From positions 359,444 through 423,443 of the forward strand of contig NZ_KE383846.1 of NCBI RefSeq assembly GCF_000422465.1: DNA of 64,000 bases, in the 5' to 3' direction. The notes beneath the pieces were generated by a model. That model ran no database searches, had not been told where the DNA came from, and saw only the letters and a list, made by a program, of their open reading frames with translations. The position numbers and the translations under genes are program-made. Positions 26,966-35,428 of the stretch are shown one piece after another; the first letter of the stretch is position 1, and each line of letters starts with the position of its first letter. This stretch comes from Paenibacillus harenae DSM 16969. Its GTDB lineage: Bacteria; Bacillota; Bacilli; Paenibacillales; Paenibacillaceae.

Positions 26966-27007
26966 TGGGGCCTAGGGGGATCGAACCCCTGACCTCATCG
27001 CTGCCAG
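26966..27007 (-). pseudogene. tRNA-Ala(GGC) 3' half, left boundary of the island
   Basis: Read on the minus strand it gives the 3' side of the anticodon arm, the variable region, a T-arm with GGTTCGATCC, and an acceptor strand ending AGGCCCCA. The anticodon loop in the shared part reads CTGGCAG (anticodon GGC). The 5' half is absent; the sequence leaves the tRNA abruptly at 27008. Bases 26980-27007 are identical to 35401-35428. Confidence 0.75.
26980..27007. repeat. attL-like 28-bp direct repeat (tRNA-Ala part)
   Basis: Starts ATCGAACCCCTGACC and ends GCTGCCAG. Identical over 28 bp to 35401-35428, with flanks that differ on both sides. Together they bracket 8.4 kb of accessory DNA. Confidence 0.8.
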
Positions 27008-27047
27008 TGGAGAGATGGGGGGTTCTGAGTTAGGGAATTAGCAGTAG

Positions 27048-27073
27048 AAAGCCTTGCGTGACAAGGCTTTTTT
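27048..27073 (+). terminator. Rho-independent terminator without an obvious gene
   Basis: AAAGCCTTG-CGTGA-CAAGGCTTT followed by TTT on the plus strand. No intact plus-strand gene precedes it; it may be left over from a lost gene next to the attachment site. Confidence 0.65.
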
Positions 27074-27179
27074 GAGTTTAATGATTCTACGTTCGAATGC
27101 GCCGCGGCGCTTAGGAATAAAAAAGTGTGACCAGAAATGTGACCAGAGAATCATCAGATCGCATCCCTATACTTTTCTT

Positions 27180-27459
27180 TAAGAAATGGTGTACGATGCC
27201 TGCTTCACCGTAATCCAATTCCGAATCGTTTCTGCGCCGTAGGCTTTGTCGCCAAGAATATGGCTTCCCATAATATCAAACACCTGAAGCAAATCGATCA
27301 CTGGAACGGAATCATAGACTTGACCACCCGTCAGAAGAAAAGCGAGGGCCCTAATCCATCGACTACCGTATGAAGTTTGGTTGTCTGTCTATGATTCGGG
27401 GTGAAGACGATGTGGTATTTGCACATCCATTTCGTGTGAGATAGACTGTAATTTTTCAT
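27180..27459 (-). pseudogene. chimeric transposase relic: IS200/IS605 start joined to an IS5-family fragment
   Basis: From ATG 27459 on the minus strand the first 24 codons read MKNYSLSHTKW then MCKYHIVFTPNHR, the start of an IS200/IS605 Y1 transposase. The sequence then switches to TTKLHTVVDGLGP and, after a frameshift, FLLTGGQVYDSVPVIDLL and GDKAYGAETIRNWI, an IS5-family DDE segment. The junction is near 27387. Neither transposase is functional. Confidence 0.75.
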
Positions 27460-27472
27460 TGCCATCTAAGAC

Positions 27473-27518
27473 CATTTTTCTCATTGAGCCTGAACATCTC
27501 AATGAAAGGAATGGTCTT
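27473..27518. mobile_element. IS200/IS605-type end hairpin
   Basis: CATTGAG and CTCAATG pair around a short loop, extended outwards by GACCATT and AATGGTC. Position just outside the Y1 transposase start fits an IS200/IS605 left end. A plus-strand terminator-like hairpin follows at 27541-27560. The remaining bases to 27795 show nothing I can name. Confidence 0.4.
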
Positions 27519-27540
27519 TTTGGTCAAACCCTTGATCCCT

Positions 27541-27560
27541 CCACCCGCAGGTGGTTTTTT
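27541..27560 (+). terminator. terminator-like hairpin
   Basis: CCACC-CGCA-GGTGG followed by six T. No intact plus-strand gene precedes it. Confidence 0.45.
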
Positions 27561-27795
27561 GTTTCGCGCGTTTCACGCACTCAACCGGCTACAGCCTATA
27601 ATAAAAAACGCATCTCTGCCGTTTGTGTGTGGTGTTGGGAAGTTAGATGAACATAGATGTCGCAAAAACACGCCATTCACCGATGTTCATCTTATAGTAA
27701 AAATGTAATTATTTATAATAATCCCCGTCGATTCCTCGGTGTTCCCGCTAGCATCCACCTGATAATCGAAGATTTTACCATATGACCAAATTAGT

Positions 27796-29151
27796 TTAAA
27801 TAGTCAACCCTTCTATTGCTTTGGTAAAATGAACCTCTTCAGCAGGTAAATCATGTGCGCTTAGATTAAATAGCCCTATATACACCGAAATATCACCAAT
27901 TGTCCCTAAAAGCGTGACAGGAATATCATTATGGCTACTCGCTGGGTAAAGTAACATTACCTTTGGAGCATTATATCGTTGGGCATAACATATAATCTGA
28001 TTAATATCAGCCCTGTCTGGAAGTTTTTTAACAGGCTTATATTTCACATCGATTATCAATTTTGTTGTACTTTTATCATTAACCACAATATCTGGAGTTG
28101 CATTAGGCGAAGTTCCTCGTACAAAAAATGTAGAAAAAAGTGGAAGTGCCGCGCCAGTAGGCGCTGCTTTATTACCATCTAGAACGCTCACATTAGGATT
28201 AGAAAACTTATTAGCAAGGACATCTCTGACATACCCTTCAAATATTTCAGACATGTCAACCAAAATAGAGGGAAGTATAGCTAAGCCCCCCTCACCACGT
28301 AGCGATATACTTTGTCCACTAACAATTAGTTGGGCTAGTCGTAATGTGTCGGCATAGCTATCTTTATGAATCGGAAGTTTACTTATTGTCAGAGCCAACG
28401 AATCGCTAGTAATGTTTGATTTGTTAGGCAGGGAAACGTTTTTAAAATGCATATAATGATTACTAATGCGAGATAACCTACTGATATAATTACTGCTTTC
28501 GTGCATCGTGTAATAATGTGATTGTAAACATTCTAAAGCAAATCGAATAATTTGATTTTCAAGCGTATCTTCTGTTCTAGTATAAGTTGAATAAACGGCT
28601 GAAATTTTTCCGAAAAAATGCGAGATATAAGACGTACGCAAAGGATCAATTCGCCCAGTCGGAGAGGGTGAAATTCTTTGCTCACGTCTATAGTTTTTGA
28701 TGAGGCCGTCATGTCTTATGATATCCAAAGTATCCAAAAATTGATCAGTCAAGACATCAAATAAACTCTGTGCACGTATCGATGTGGAGAGATATGAATG
28801 AGTATATCGAATTGTTTCTGCTATTTTGAATGGACTTCTCGATAAAATTCTCTCAATATTGGAAACTGGCATACGGGTATCAATCGACAGAGCATAACGA
28901 TCATTTATTGGGACATGACCGATCCAACGACTACCTCTTATAATAAGTTTTTTATACTTAGCCTTATATTCGATTTGGAACCGACTCTGTATGTCCTCAT
29001 ACAAATCAAAGCTTCCATCAGGTTTGATTATGTCCAAAGGAAGATTAATCTCCTGATGTTCTACCATCAGCAGAACTTCCCGTTTTTTATGTTTTGCAGC
29101 GGTTATTCCCCGATTAGACAGGAATCTCATAGCATTTGTCATGTTATTCAT
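27796..29151 (-). CDS. McrC-family PD-(D/E)XK nuclease subunit
   Basis: 451 residues. The C-terminal half has the McrC nuclease motifs: EIFEGYV near 302, TPDIVV with aspartate 354, IIDVKYK with aspartate 368 and lysine 370, and the QxxxY helix (DINQIICYA). The N-terminal half would contact the McrB partner. ATG 29151 overlaps the stop of the McrB-like gene by eight bases, so the subunits are translationally coupled. Expected to cut DNA when driven by the AAA+ partner. AT-rich relative to flanking chromosome. Confidence 0.85.
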   Translation of the reverse strand: MNNMTNAMRFLSNRGITAAKHKKREVLLMVEHQEINLPLDIIKPDGSFDLYEDIQSRFQIEYKAKYKKLIIRGSRWIGHVPINDRYALSIDTRMPVSNIERILSRSPFKIAETIRYTHSYLSTSIRAQSLFDVLTDQFLDTLDIIRHDGLIKNYRREQRISPSPTGRIDPLRTSYISHFFGKISAVYSTYTRTEDTLENQIIRFALECLQSHYYTMHESSNYISRLSRISNHYMHFKNVSLPNKSNITSDSLALTISKLPIHKDSYADTLRLAQLIVSGQSISLRGEGGLAILPSILVDMSEIFEGYVRDVLANKFSNPNVSVLDGNKAAPTGAALPLFSTFFVRGTSPNATPDIVVNDKSTTKLIIDVKYKPVKKLPDRADINQIICYAQRYNAPKVMLLYPASSHNDIPVTLLGTIGDISVYIGLFNLSAHDLPAEEVHFTKAIEGLTI

Positions 29152-30796
29152 TGACTTTTAGCGATTGTTCAGCAGGTGACAACACTTTGTCTGGTTCAGC
29201 GTTACCTACATCTCCGTGGGAAGCATCAACGACAATATTCTGCCAATCTAATTCTATCTGCTCAAAAAGCGCAGCATTAAATCGACATGCACGTTTTAAT
29301 GTGGGTTTTATCCGAAATGACCATATGTCTAACGCAGCTTCTAAGTCTATGCATCCGAGGAAATAGGCATGTCCCAGTCGAATTTCTTCAGATTCATACA
29401 TGTTTAACTTTTCGAAAAATGCTATTATTTTATTGATAAAAGGTTCCGTTGTTTTCTTTGACAGTAGTTTGCGCAAAACGTCTGCACTAGGGTTGATATC
29501 GATTTGAGCAAAACGTCTTTCCAAAGCAATATCTATTTCATCGACTCCTCTATCCCATGGATTCATAGTCCCTATAAGCATCAAGTTTGATGGAACAGAT
29601 AATTCTTCGCCCGAAGCTGTTTTAAAAGGTTGATCACGTTTGTCTCGCTCAAGGTAGGTTAGCACCTCTCCAAATACACGTATGATGTCCGTTCGAGAGA
29701 TTTCGTCAATGATTAAGATATGTATCCTATCAGGGTCAACGGCTGCTGCTCTGCATGCTAGGACAAACTCTTTCGCGGAAATAAGGAACGTCCCGTCTTT
29801 TTGGGCAACATAACCAAAGATAAAGTCTTCGTACTGATAGCTTGGATGAAATTGAACAGTTCGCACAGCTTCCCATGAGCCGCTAAGTGCGACGCCAATT
29901 TGTTGAGCATACCAGCTTTTTCCGGTTCCTGGCGACCCAGAAATCAAAACACCTGCATATCCCAGTTCAAAGGCACGATTAACTTGTTTTAACACATTAT
30001 CGTTTTCGTCAAGTAATGTAACATCTTTAATTTCCATTTTTTGATGAGAACCACGGGTGTTTCCCATCGCATTCAAACGCAACAAGTTACTTAAATCAAG
30101 ATCAGCTAGTTTTAAATCCCTAATTTTAATGATATTGTCCGATCCACTTCTTTCAGGTTCTACTTCAAGAAAGTGCTCATCCGAATATTCCGAAAAATCA
30201 TCACGGAATATAGTTTCATAAATATCGTCTCCGTTTTCATCTTCTGTTAATATTGAAAACTGAGCCCTGAATACTAAAACTAAATTTTCCAAGTTAGGGT
30301 TAAACATACGGAAAGCGTAATCTCTGAATAAGAATACTATGGTAGATACAATCGGAAGCCTATGCCCAGAGAGCATTTCGCTAAGCACGACTTTCCAATG
30401 TTCATCAGACAACTTGTAGGATAATGCTCCTGATGGTTGCTCTATATTAATGATTTTGGAGAGCGGACCTTTTTCGCGGATCGAACTCGGCGCATAAGAT
30501 CCCGCTACATTTTTTTGATATAATGTTAAAGGATTGCCCACCCCTCTGGAACGGAAGGGACGCAGATAAGGGCTTTTATCAGGTGCATCAACAATCTTCA
30601 GGAATTTTTTATAAAAATTTACAATGTCATCCGAATTGCTTACTATATTTGATGTGCTTCTATCCCGCAGTAAAGCGAGATAGCCAGGAAAATGCTCGTG
30701 ACTACGTACACTCCCTAAGGTTGTCAAAGCTTTTTTTACAGTTATGATGTCGAGGCAATAATACTTACCGCTATCATTAGTTGTCATTTTCATCAT
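29144..30796 (-). CDS. McrB-like AAA+ NTPase subunit
   Basis: 550 residues. The AAA+ module occupies the C-terminal half: Walker A GSPGTGKS (287-294), Walker B LIIDEISR (361-368), the McrB hallmark GTMNPWDRG (409-417) and an arginine-finger ERR (426-428). The N-terminal 250 residues are not recognisable and presumably read the target DNA. It overlaps the upstream methyltransferase gene by 20 bases and the downstream McrC gene by eight. Role: nucleotide-driven translocase that activates the McrC nuclease. GTP rather than ATP use is family knowledge, not visible here. Confidence 0.87.
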   Translation of the reverse strand: MMKMTTNDSGKYYCLDIITVKKALTTLGSVRSHEHFPGYLALLRDRSTSNIVSNSDDIVNFYKKFLKIVDAPDKSPYLRPFRSRGVGNPLTLYQKNVAGSYAPSSIREKGPLSKIINIEQPSGALSYKLSDEHWKVVLSEMLSGHRLPIVSTIVFLFRDYAFRMFNPNLENLVLVFRAQFSILTEDENGDDIYETIFRDDFSEYSDEHFLEVEPERSGSDNIIKIRDLKLADLDLSNLLRLNAMGNTRGSHQKMEIKDVTLLDENDNVLKQVNRAFELGYAGVLISGSPGTGKSWYAQQIGVALSGSWEAVRTVQFHPSYQYEDFIFGYVAQKDGTFLISAKEFVLACRAAAVDPDRIHILIIDEISRTDIIRVFGEVLTYLERDKRDQPFKTASGEELSVPSNLMLIGTMNPWDRGVDEIDIALERRFAQIDINPSADVLRKLLSKKTTEPFINKIIAFFEKLNMYESEEIRLGHAYFLGCIDLEAALDIWSFRIKPTLKRACRFNAALFEQIELDWQNIVVDASHGDVGNAEPDKVLSPAEQSLKVNE

Positions 30797-31907
30797 CCTG
30801 AATTCGTAATTTGGGATCTAAGTCCACCCCTATTGAACTACGTCCAATTGCAGCGGCAGCGCGTAACGTTGTGCCTGTTCCCATGAAGGGATCTAAAACA
30901 ATCCCTGGCCTAAATGGCCCTCCACAACCGCAATCACTCCAACCAACTGAACGTCGCTTAGCAAAAGTAAATTCACGAAAATATCCGCCTAGCGCTTGCT
31001 TGGCTTCAGCTGCCAATTTCTGTACAGTAGCAGAGTTTCGGCCTGTGCCATTTTGAGTCTTCATTGCCTTCCCAGCGTCTGAAATTCCTGTAGCTTGGAT
31101 TGCTGAGATGTGCGATTCGGTCAAACCATGTTGATTAGCAAGTTCCATTGCTCTCTTTGCCTGTGGGCGAGACGGATCAAGTTCCGCTGTCCTCTCAACA
31201 ATACGTCTACGAGGTTTTCCACATAGCGTACAAACCTGCTCGGGACATCCAAGCGTCAGAATACGGTCTACAAGTTCTTCGGGATACGGAGCTAAGTGTT
31301 CGCTAACATCTCTTCTCAATCCAATTTGCCATACATCACTTGGGCCTGTACCATTCCCATACTTCTCCGCGTAGCCGAACTGATCATAATAGTAATCCCG
31401 TCGTTGCATAGTAAAGTGAATAATATATTCATGGCGATTCTTCAAACGGTCTTTGGCGGGATCTGGCATTCCAGCATCTTTGATCCAGACAATTCGGTTG
31501 CGCACCGTCCATCCAGCATTTCGGGCAGCGAATTCTAACCGCCCAGGAGTATTAGCAAGCGATCCTTTAAAATAAGTATCACCTATGTTGATGAAAACGG
31601 ATCCCCATTTGGGCAAAATCGTTTTCCAGTTTTCCATGCAATCGATTAAGTTACCAACATAACCTTCAACTGTTGCTTCTTGACCAATTTGCTCACTAAT
31701 TCCATAATCACGTTTTAACCAATATGGAGGTGAGGTAATAACCATATCTGCCTCGCCATACTTCAAAGACACATGTCGAGCATCTCCGATAATCCTCTCT
31801 GTGAAGATAGGTAGGAGTTGGCGTGTATCAGTCAAACTGCTGTTATTCGAAAGTACATCTGCTTCGTGAAGAGATGAATTATTTAATATTTCGGATGTCT
31901 TTTTCAC
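30777..31907 (-). CDS. DNA methyltransferase, beta class (probably N4-cytosine)
   Basis: 376 residues. Catalytic motif IV TSPPYW (58-63) comes before the AdoMet motif DPFMGTGTTLRAAA near 339-352, the beta-class order. SPPY favours N4-cytosine over adenine methylation. A cysteine pair CTLCGKP in the middle and DCGCGG later suggest a zinc knuckle. The start is GTG 31907 after GAGGAG at nine bases. First gene of the tight three-gene operon, so it likely protects or marks the sites judged by the McrBC-like nuclease. Confidence 0.87.
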   Translation of the reverse strand: MKKTSEILNNSSLHEADVLSNNSSLTDTRQLLPIFTERIIGDARHVSLKYGEADMVITSPPYWLKRDYGISEQIGQEATVEGYVGNLIDCMENWKTILPKWGSVFINIGDTYFKGSLANTPGRLEFAARNAGWTVRNRIVWIKDAGMPDPAKDRLKNRHEYIIHFTMQRRDYYYDQFGYAEKYGNGTGPSDVWQIGLRRDVSEHLAPYPEELVDRILTLGCPEQVCTLCGKPRRRIVERTAELDPSRPQAKRAMELANQHGLTESHISAIQATGISDAGKAMKTQNGTGRNSATVQKLAAEAKQALGGYFREFTFAKRRSVGWSDCGCGGPFRPGIVLDPFMGTGTTLRAAAAIGRSSIGVDLDPKLRIQDDENDN

Positions 31908-32460
31908 ATTAATGCTCTCCTCAAATTCCTCTTTAATGAATGTGACAACTGCCCTTTATGTTGAAAAACAATCTTTTTATGATATAGGCTCAAATAACAA
32001 TCCACTTTCCTGTGTGGCAACACTACAAATTCAAACGGCCATGAGGAGTGAATATTATTTCCAAGGGCCGCCTTTGACGATACGGCCTAAAGCTTAAGCG
32101 CAACCATACAGGGGCACATGCGGGATAAAATGTCCACCCTAAGAACATTATATCATGTTCTGTTGGGAAGCAACAATACGAATACCCATCATGATAACTA
32201 TTTACAATGAACATCACAATCCAGCCTCCAAAATCCAAATAAACTTAAACCCACGCGAATAAAGGGTTTGAGTATAGAAAACAACAGCTGATTTTTGGTG
32301 AAAATCAAGCGCCCCAGCTTTCCCGCGGAGAATCTAGCTATGCTTGAGATGCGATGCATCATGCTGCAAGTCGATGATAACACATACATTAAAGGCACCT
32401 AATATCAAATATGAAGACGAATGGCCGGGCAACAAAGCATTAAAGATCAGAAAGAACTAC
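31908..32460. other. AT-rich intergenic DNA upstream of the methyltransferase
   Basis: Must contain the promoter of the methyltransferase operon, but I see no strong -35/-10 pair. Several short open frames on both strands lack ribosome binding sites. No gene supported. Confidence 0.3.
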
Positions 32461-32469
32461 GTTAAGGAT

Positions 32470-32890
32470 TTACAAGCTCGGTTTGAATGGAACGAAGTAT
32501 TCTGCGTTTCTTGCTCACGACGGGTGATGCTGCTGAGTACAATTCTCTGAGCGATTTTTTCTGGCCTTGAACAAGGAAACGTTTGTTGTCATTCTTGACC
32601 ATACCGATCACACATCCAGACCGCGAGCCATAATTTCGCCAATAAGCGGTGCGTGGGTAAACTATCTGTCCATCAACACGTAAGGAGCTGTAGCTCCAGC
32701 CTTTAGCGCTCGATCCATCATGGACACGATGACTGCCGAGGCTGGCAACAGCGACTCCTATCGGCGTTTGTAACCGTGTGATCGTTTGTCGATGCTGTCG
32801 TTGAGCCGTTATTACCCTACTTGTCCGAACTAAACAGAGCGAAATCCAGTGGCAGGAAGGTGTGACTGTCCGACCATCTGCTAATTTTCA
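32470..32890 (-). pseudogene. IS4-family transposase relic
   Basis: On the minus strand, in several frames: SDSHTFLPLDFALFSS, then KAGATAPYVLMD, APLIGEIMARGLDV, IGMVKNDNKRFLV and KKSLRELYSAASPV. These match in order the C-terminal half of IS4/IS231-type DDE transposases. Frameshifts, an internal gap and stop codons show it is dead. Terminal repeats are not evident. Confidence 0.72.
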
Positions 32891-33094
32891 TTTCTTTTAT
32901 CCTTCCTTTGAAATAGAGATCGTTGCATTATTTTACAGCCCCGCTATAAAGGATTTTGAATCTAACTCGCATGCAATTGATTACGTGTCTATGTAGTTAA
33001 TAAGAATGGTTGCAAATTAGGAAATACACCTTTTTTACTATATAAACTGAAATCGACACATTCCTTCATTTTCCTTTTTTACAAAAATGAAAAC

Positions 33095-33121
33095 TTGACA
33101 AGTTGAGATATATATTATATT
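33095..33121 (+). promoter_or_regulatory. promoter of radC leader
   Basis: Consensus -35 TTGACA (33095-33100) and -10 TATATT (33116-33121) with a 15-base spacer. TATTCC at 17 bases is an alternative -10. Confidence 0.5.
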
Positions 33122-33165
33122 CCTAGCCAATGCATGATAGGTAGTTCTCAAAAGATACTCATGCG

Positions 33166-33206
33166 GGAGCCGGACACAATTCCACTGTGTCCGGCTCTTT
33201 CTCTTT
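33166..33206 (+). terminator. strong terminator hairpin in the radC leader
   Basis: Perfect 12-bp stem GAGCCGGACACA pairing across a 7-base loop, followed by TTTCTCTTTT. It lies between the promoter at 33095 and the radC start at 33235, so transcription would stop before radC unless relieved. It could instead end a short upstream transcript. Confidence 0.75.
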
Positions 33207-33234
33207 TCCAAATAACATATCAGGAGGAGTCCAA

Positions 33235-33843
33235 ATGACTGTTCAGCACAAGGAAAACCTAAAGTCACTTCTATCCCAATCCCTCAGAGAGCAACAGAAT
33301 AGCTACACAATCCAGCAGCTTTTTGAAAAGTTTCCCACGATAACAGAACTATTGGACATTACCGAACAGCAGTTAACGACGATTAAAGGCATCGGCATAA
33401 GTAAAGCACGTCAAATTTCAGCAGTGCTTAAACTGGCAAAAGCACTCACTATACCTAACGAAGATTCCTACACAATCCGAAACCCTCAAGATGCGCATTC
33501 CCTTCTCGCGCCGGAACTCAGCCATCTGACAAAAGAACATTTTGTATGCTTGTTTTTGAACACCAAGAATCGACTAATCACTAAGGAGACCATTTCCATC
33601 GGTTCTCTGAACGCCGCAATCGTCCATCCCCGTGAAGTATTTCGCGCCGCAATTCAACGTTGCAGTGCATCAATCATTTGTGCCCACAATCACCCCAGCG
33701 GGGATTCCACCCCATCCCCAGAAGACATTTCTCTGAGCAAACGGCTTGTGAGCGTTGGCGAACTCGTTGGCATAGAAGTGCTGGATCACATCATAATCGG
33801 ATCAGGTAATTTTGTTTCTCTTAAAGAACGGGGACTGATGTGA
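33235..33843 (+). CDS. radC: RadC/YeeS-type JAB-domain protein
   Basis: 202 residues. N-terminal helix-hairpin-helix region (DITEQQLTTIKGIGISKARQ without the last residues, about 40-60) and a C-terminal JAB/MPN metal site, CAHNHPSGD, followed by SPEDI. ATG 33235 follows AGGAGGAG; an in-frame start at 33187 lies inside the terminator stem region and is rejected. Shorter than housekeeping RadC and in an island, it is probably an accessory copy like those near restriction genes. Function of this family remains unsettled. Confidence 0.87.
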   Translation: MTVQHKENLKSLLSQSLREQQNSYTIQQLFEKFPTITELLDITEQQLTTIKGIGISKARQISAVLKLAKALTIPNEDSYTIRNPQDAHSLLAPELSHLTKEHFVCLFLNTKNRLITKETISIGSLNAAIVHPREVFRAAIQRCSASIICAHNHPSGDSTPSPEDISLSKRLVSVGELVGIEVLDHIIIGSGNFVSLKERGLM

Positions 33844-34221
33844 AACCAAAACCCAAAACTTCTGCCTCGCAATTTGCTAGTACACTAACAAGCCAAATGA
33901 TATATAATATATCAAGTGATGCCGCTTTTGCAAAGTTTCTTTCTTTTTCTTAACCTACCGATAATAAATAATAATTGACATTAGATACAGACACAGGACA
34001 ACAGTAAAAATTCGTGAGTTGAAGCTTTCTTTCTCATGTATTTTTTCTGTTTCCTCGTTGTAGGTATCTTTTTTATTTGTAAAAAAGGGGGAATGCAATC
34101 TCTACTCACTTTATAAAGTGGGATACTACGGAAAATCGTATTTATAATCACTAATAAACCGCATATACCATATTGTGACACAGAAACGGAAAGTTTATCC
34201 TTTTTCTTAGAGGTGAGAAAA
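33844..34221. other. AT-rich intergenic region with palindromes
   Basis: Contains the palindromes GATATATAATATATC (33899-33913) and CACTTTATAAAGTG (34107-34120). The second lies about 100 bases before the XRE regulator and could be its operator. No gene supported. Confidence 0.35.
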
Positions 34222-34605
34222 TTGAATACTGTCAAAAAAATTGGCGAAAGCATCCGGCTATTGCGATTGAAGAAGGGGCTAAGTCAGGAGCAATTAGCTT
34301 TGCATTCCGGGGTTAATACTTCTTATCTCGGTCAGGTTGAACGAGGAGAAAACAACCCTACAATCCATACGCTAGAGAAAATTGCAACCGGTCTTGAAGT
34401 GCCTATCGGCAGTCTAATAGGTGACTCCGAGCTAACTGATTGCGTTGAGAAAAACAAAAAGACTATACTGGCCGTCCTTAATCCAGACGATTTGAAACAG
34501 CTTGTAATGGGTGCAATTAAGACCAACGCCATGAACTTACGTTCTGAATCGCATTCGACAACGGCACGAATTGATGAGGAAGACGAGAATAATGAGACCA
34601 ATTGA
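34222..34605 (+). CDS. XRE-family helix-turn-helix regulator
   Basis: 127 residues. The Cro/CI-type domain occupies residues 5-65 (IRLLRLKKGLSQEQLALHS, then NTSYLGQVERGENNPTIHTL). The C-terminal part is acidic and unassigned. I choose TTG 34222, five bases after GAGGTGAG; GTG 34213 lies inside that site. Typical single-domain repressor of mobile elements; it may control the island. A 20-bp perfect palindrome (34627-34646) follows the stop. Confidence 0.8.
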   Translation: MNTVKKIGESIRLLRLKKGLSQEQLALHSGVNTSYLGQVERGENNPTIHTLEKIATGLEVPIGSLIGDSELTDCVEKNKKTILAVLNPDDLKQLVMGAIKTNAMNLRSESHSTTARIDEEDENNETN

Positions 34606-34626
34606 CTTTATTACGCACGTCTCCAA

Positions 34627-34646
34627 TAATACTGGAATTCCAGTAT
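34627..34646. promoter_or_regulatory. 20-bp perfect palindrome after the XRE gene
   Basis: Two 10-bp arms, AATACTGGAA and its complement, without a loop. Too symmetric for an RNA terminator; a DNA-binding site for a dimeric protein or an IS end effect are possible. Confidence 0.35.
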
Positions 34647-34703
34647 TTACAAGGGATTTTCATAGAGAAAGGAGAACCTTGCCAATCAGAGGAGGATTTT
34701 TCT

Positions 34704-35033
34704 ATGGGAAGAGAAGAAATTCGAGTGAAATGGGAAGCGCGTATTCAGGCTTTCCGTGCCAGTGGCGAAAAGGCCACTCAATGGTGCAAAGCCAATCAGA
34801 TTAATCGTCGACAGCTTTACGCTTGGATCAAGAGGTTGGATGCAGCTCCGTCTTCACCACGAGTTAAGCCGGCGACCTTCCTTCCGGTTCAAGTGACTTC
34901 GGATGCTAAATCGGAATCTTCCAGCAGTCTTCGCATTCGAATCGGCTCTGCTGTCATCGAAGTGGAGCCTGGATTCGAGCCCGCCTTACTCCGCAAAGTT
35001 GTTTACGCATTGGAGCAAGTCCCGTCATGCTGA
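34704..35033 (+). CDS. IS66-family TnpA-like protein (OrfA)
   Basis: 109 residues with an N-terminal helix-turn-helix (FRASGEKATQWCKANQINRR, then QLYAWIKRL) of the kind that binds IS ends, and a C-terminal segment ending VVYALEQVPSC. ATG 34704 follows AGAGGAGG. Stop overlaps the next gene's start by seven bases. Accessory protein of IS66 transposition, useless without the missing TnpC. Confidence 0.8.
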   Translation: MGREEIRVKWEARIQAFRASGEKATQWCKANQINRRQLYAWIKRLDAAPSSPRVKPATFLPVQVTSDAKSESSSSLRIRIGSAVIEVEPGFEPALLRKVVYALEQVPSC

Positions 35034-35380
35034 ATGAGTTCTCCACCCAGCAAGTTTATCTCGCTTGCGGCAGCACGGATTTACGGAAATCAATAGACGG
35101 TCTTGCCGCGCTCGTGCAAGAGGGGCTCGGGCTAAACCCCTTCTCACCGGCTCTGTTCGTTTTCTGTAATCGTGAGCGCAACAAACTTAAAATCTTGTAC
35201 TGGGAGCATAACGGCTTCTGGCTATACTACCGCAGGCTGGAGCGCGGTACTTTTCAGTGGCCGCAAGCCGGCGGAGAGCCTCTGGCCATCACGAACCGGG
35301 AACTCCGTTGGTTGATGGACGGACTATCGCTTAGTCAGCGGCATGCACATCGGAAAGTGCGGGCTGAAGTCGTCATTTAA
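35027..35380 (+). CDS. IS66-family TnpB-like protein (OrfB)
   Basis: 117 residues matching the IS66 Orf2 family: QQVYLACGSTDLRKSIDGL near the start, ALFVFCNRERNKLKILYWE and GFWLYYRRLERGTFQWP in the middle. Full family length. Its function in IS66 transposition is unclear. The expected downstream TnpC gene is missing. Confidence 0.85.
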   Translation: MLNEFSTQQVYLACGSTDLRKSIDGLAALVQEGLGLNPFSPALFVFCNRERNKLKILYWEHNGFWLYYRRLERGTFQWPQAGGEPLAITNRELRWLMDGLSLSQRHAHRKVRAEVVI

Positions 35381-35400
35381 CAAATCATATTAAATCGTCA

Positions 35401-35428
35401 ATCGAACCCCTGACCTCATCGCTGCCAG
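35401..35428. repeat. attR-like 28-bp direct repeat (tRNA-Ala part)
   Basis: Identical to 26980-27007. To its left lies truncated IS66 sequence, to its right the 5' side of the tRNA. Confidence 0.8.

Larger units (their letters stand above)
34660..35400 (+). mobile_element. truncated IS66-family element
   Basis: Carries the first two IS66 genes but not the large DDE transposase gene that normally follows; the element stops at the right-hand tRNA repeat at 35401. Inverted ends not seen. Left limit approximate. Confidence 0.65.

Noticed and set aside
27101-27112. GCGCCGCGGCGC palindrome and nearby GTGACCAG direct repeats
   Set aside because: Short, GC-biased, and without a coding or mobile-element context that explains them; not enough to call an attachment site.
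32023-32238. 71-codon minus-strand frame with a GWTFYP segment like group II maturases
   Set aside because: The match is a few residues only and no flanking maturase motifs are present.
33981-34253. 90-codon minus-strand frame upstream of the XRE gene
   Set aside because: No ribosome binding site, overlaps the XRE start region, composition of AT-rich noise.
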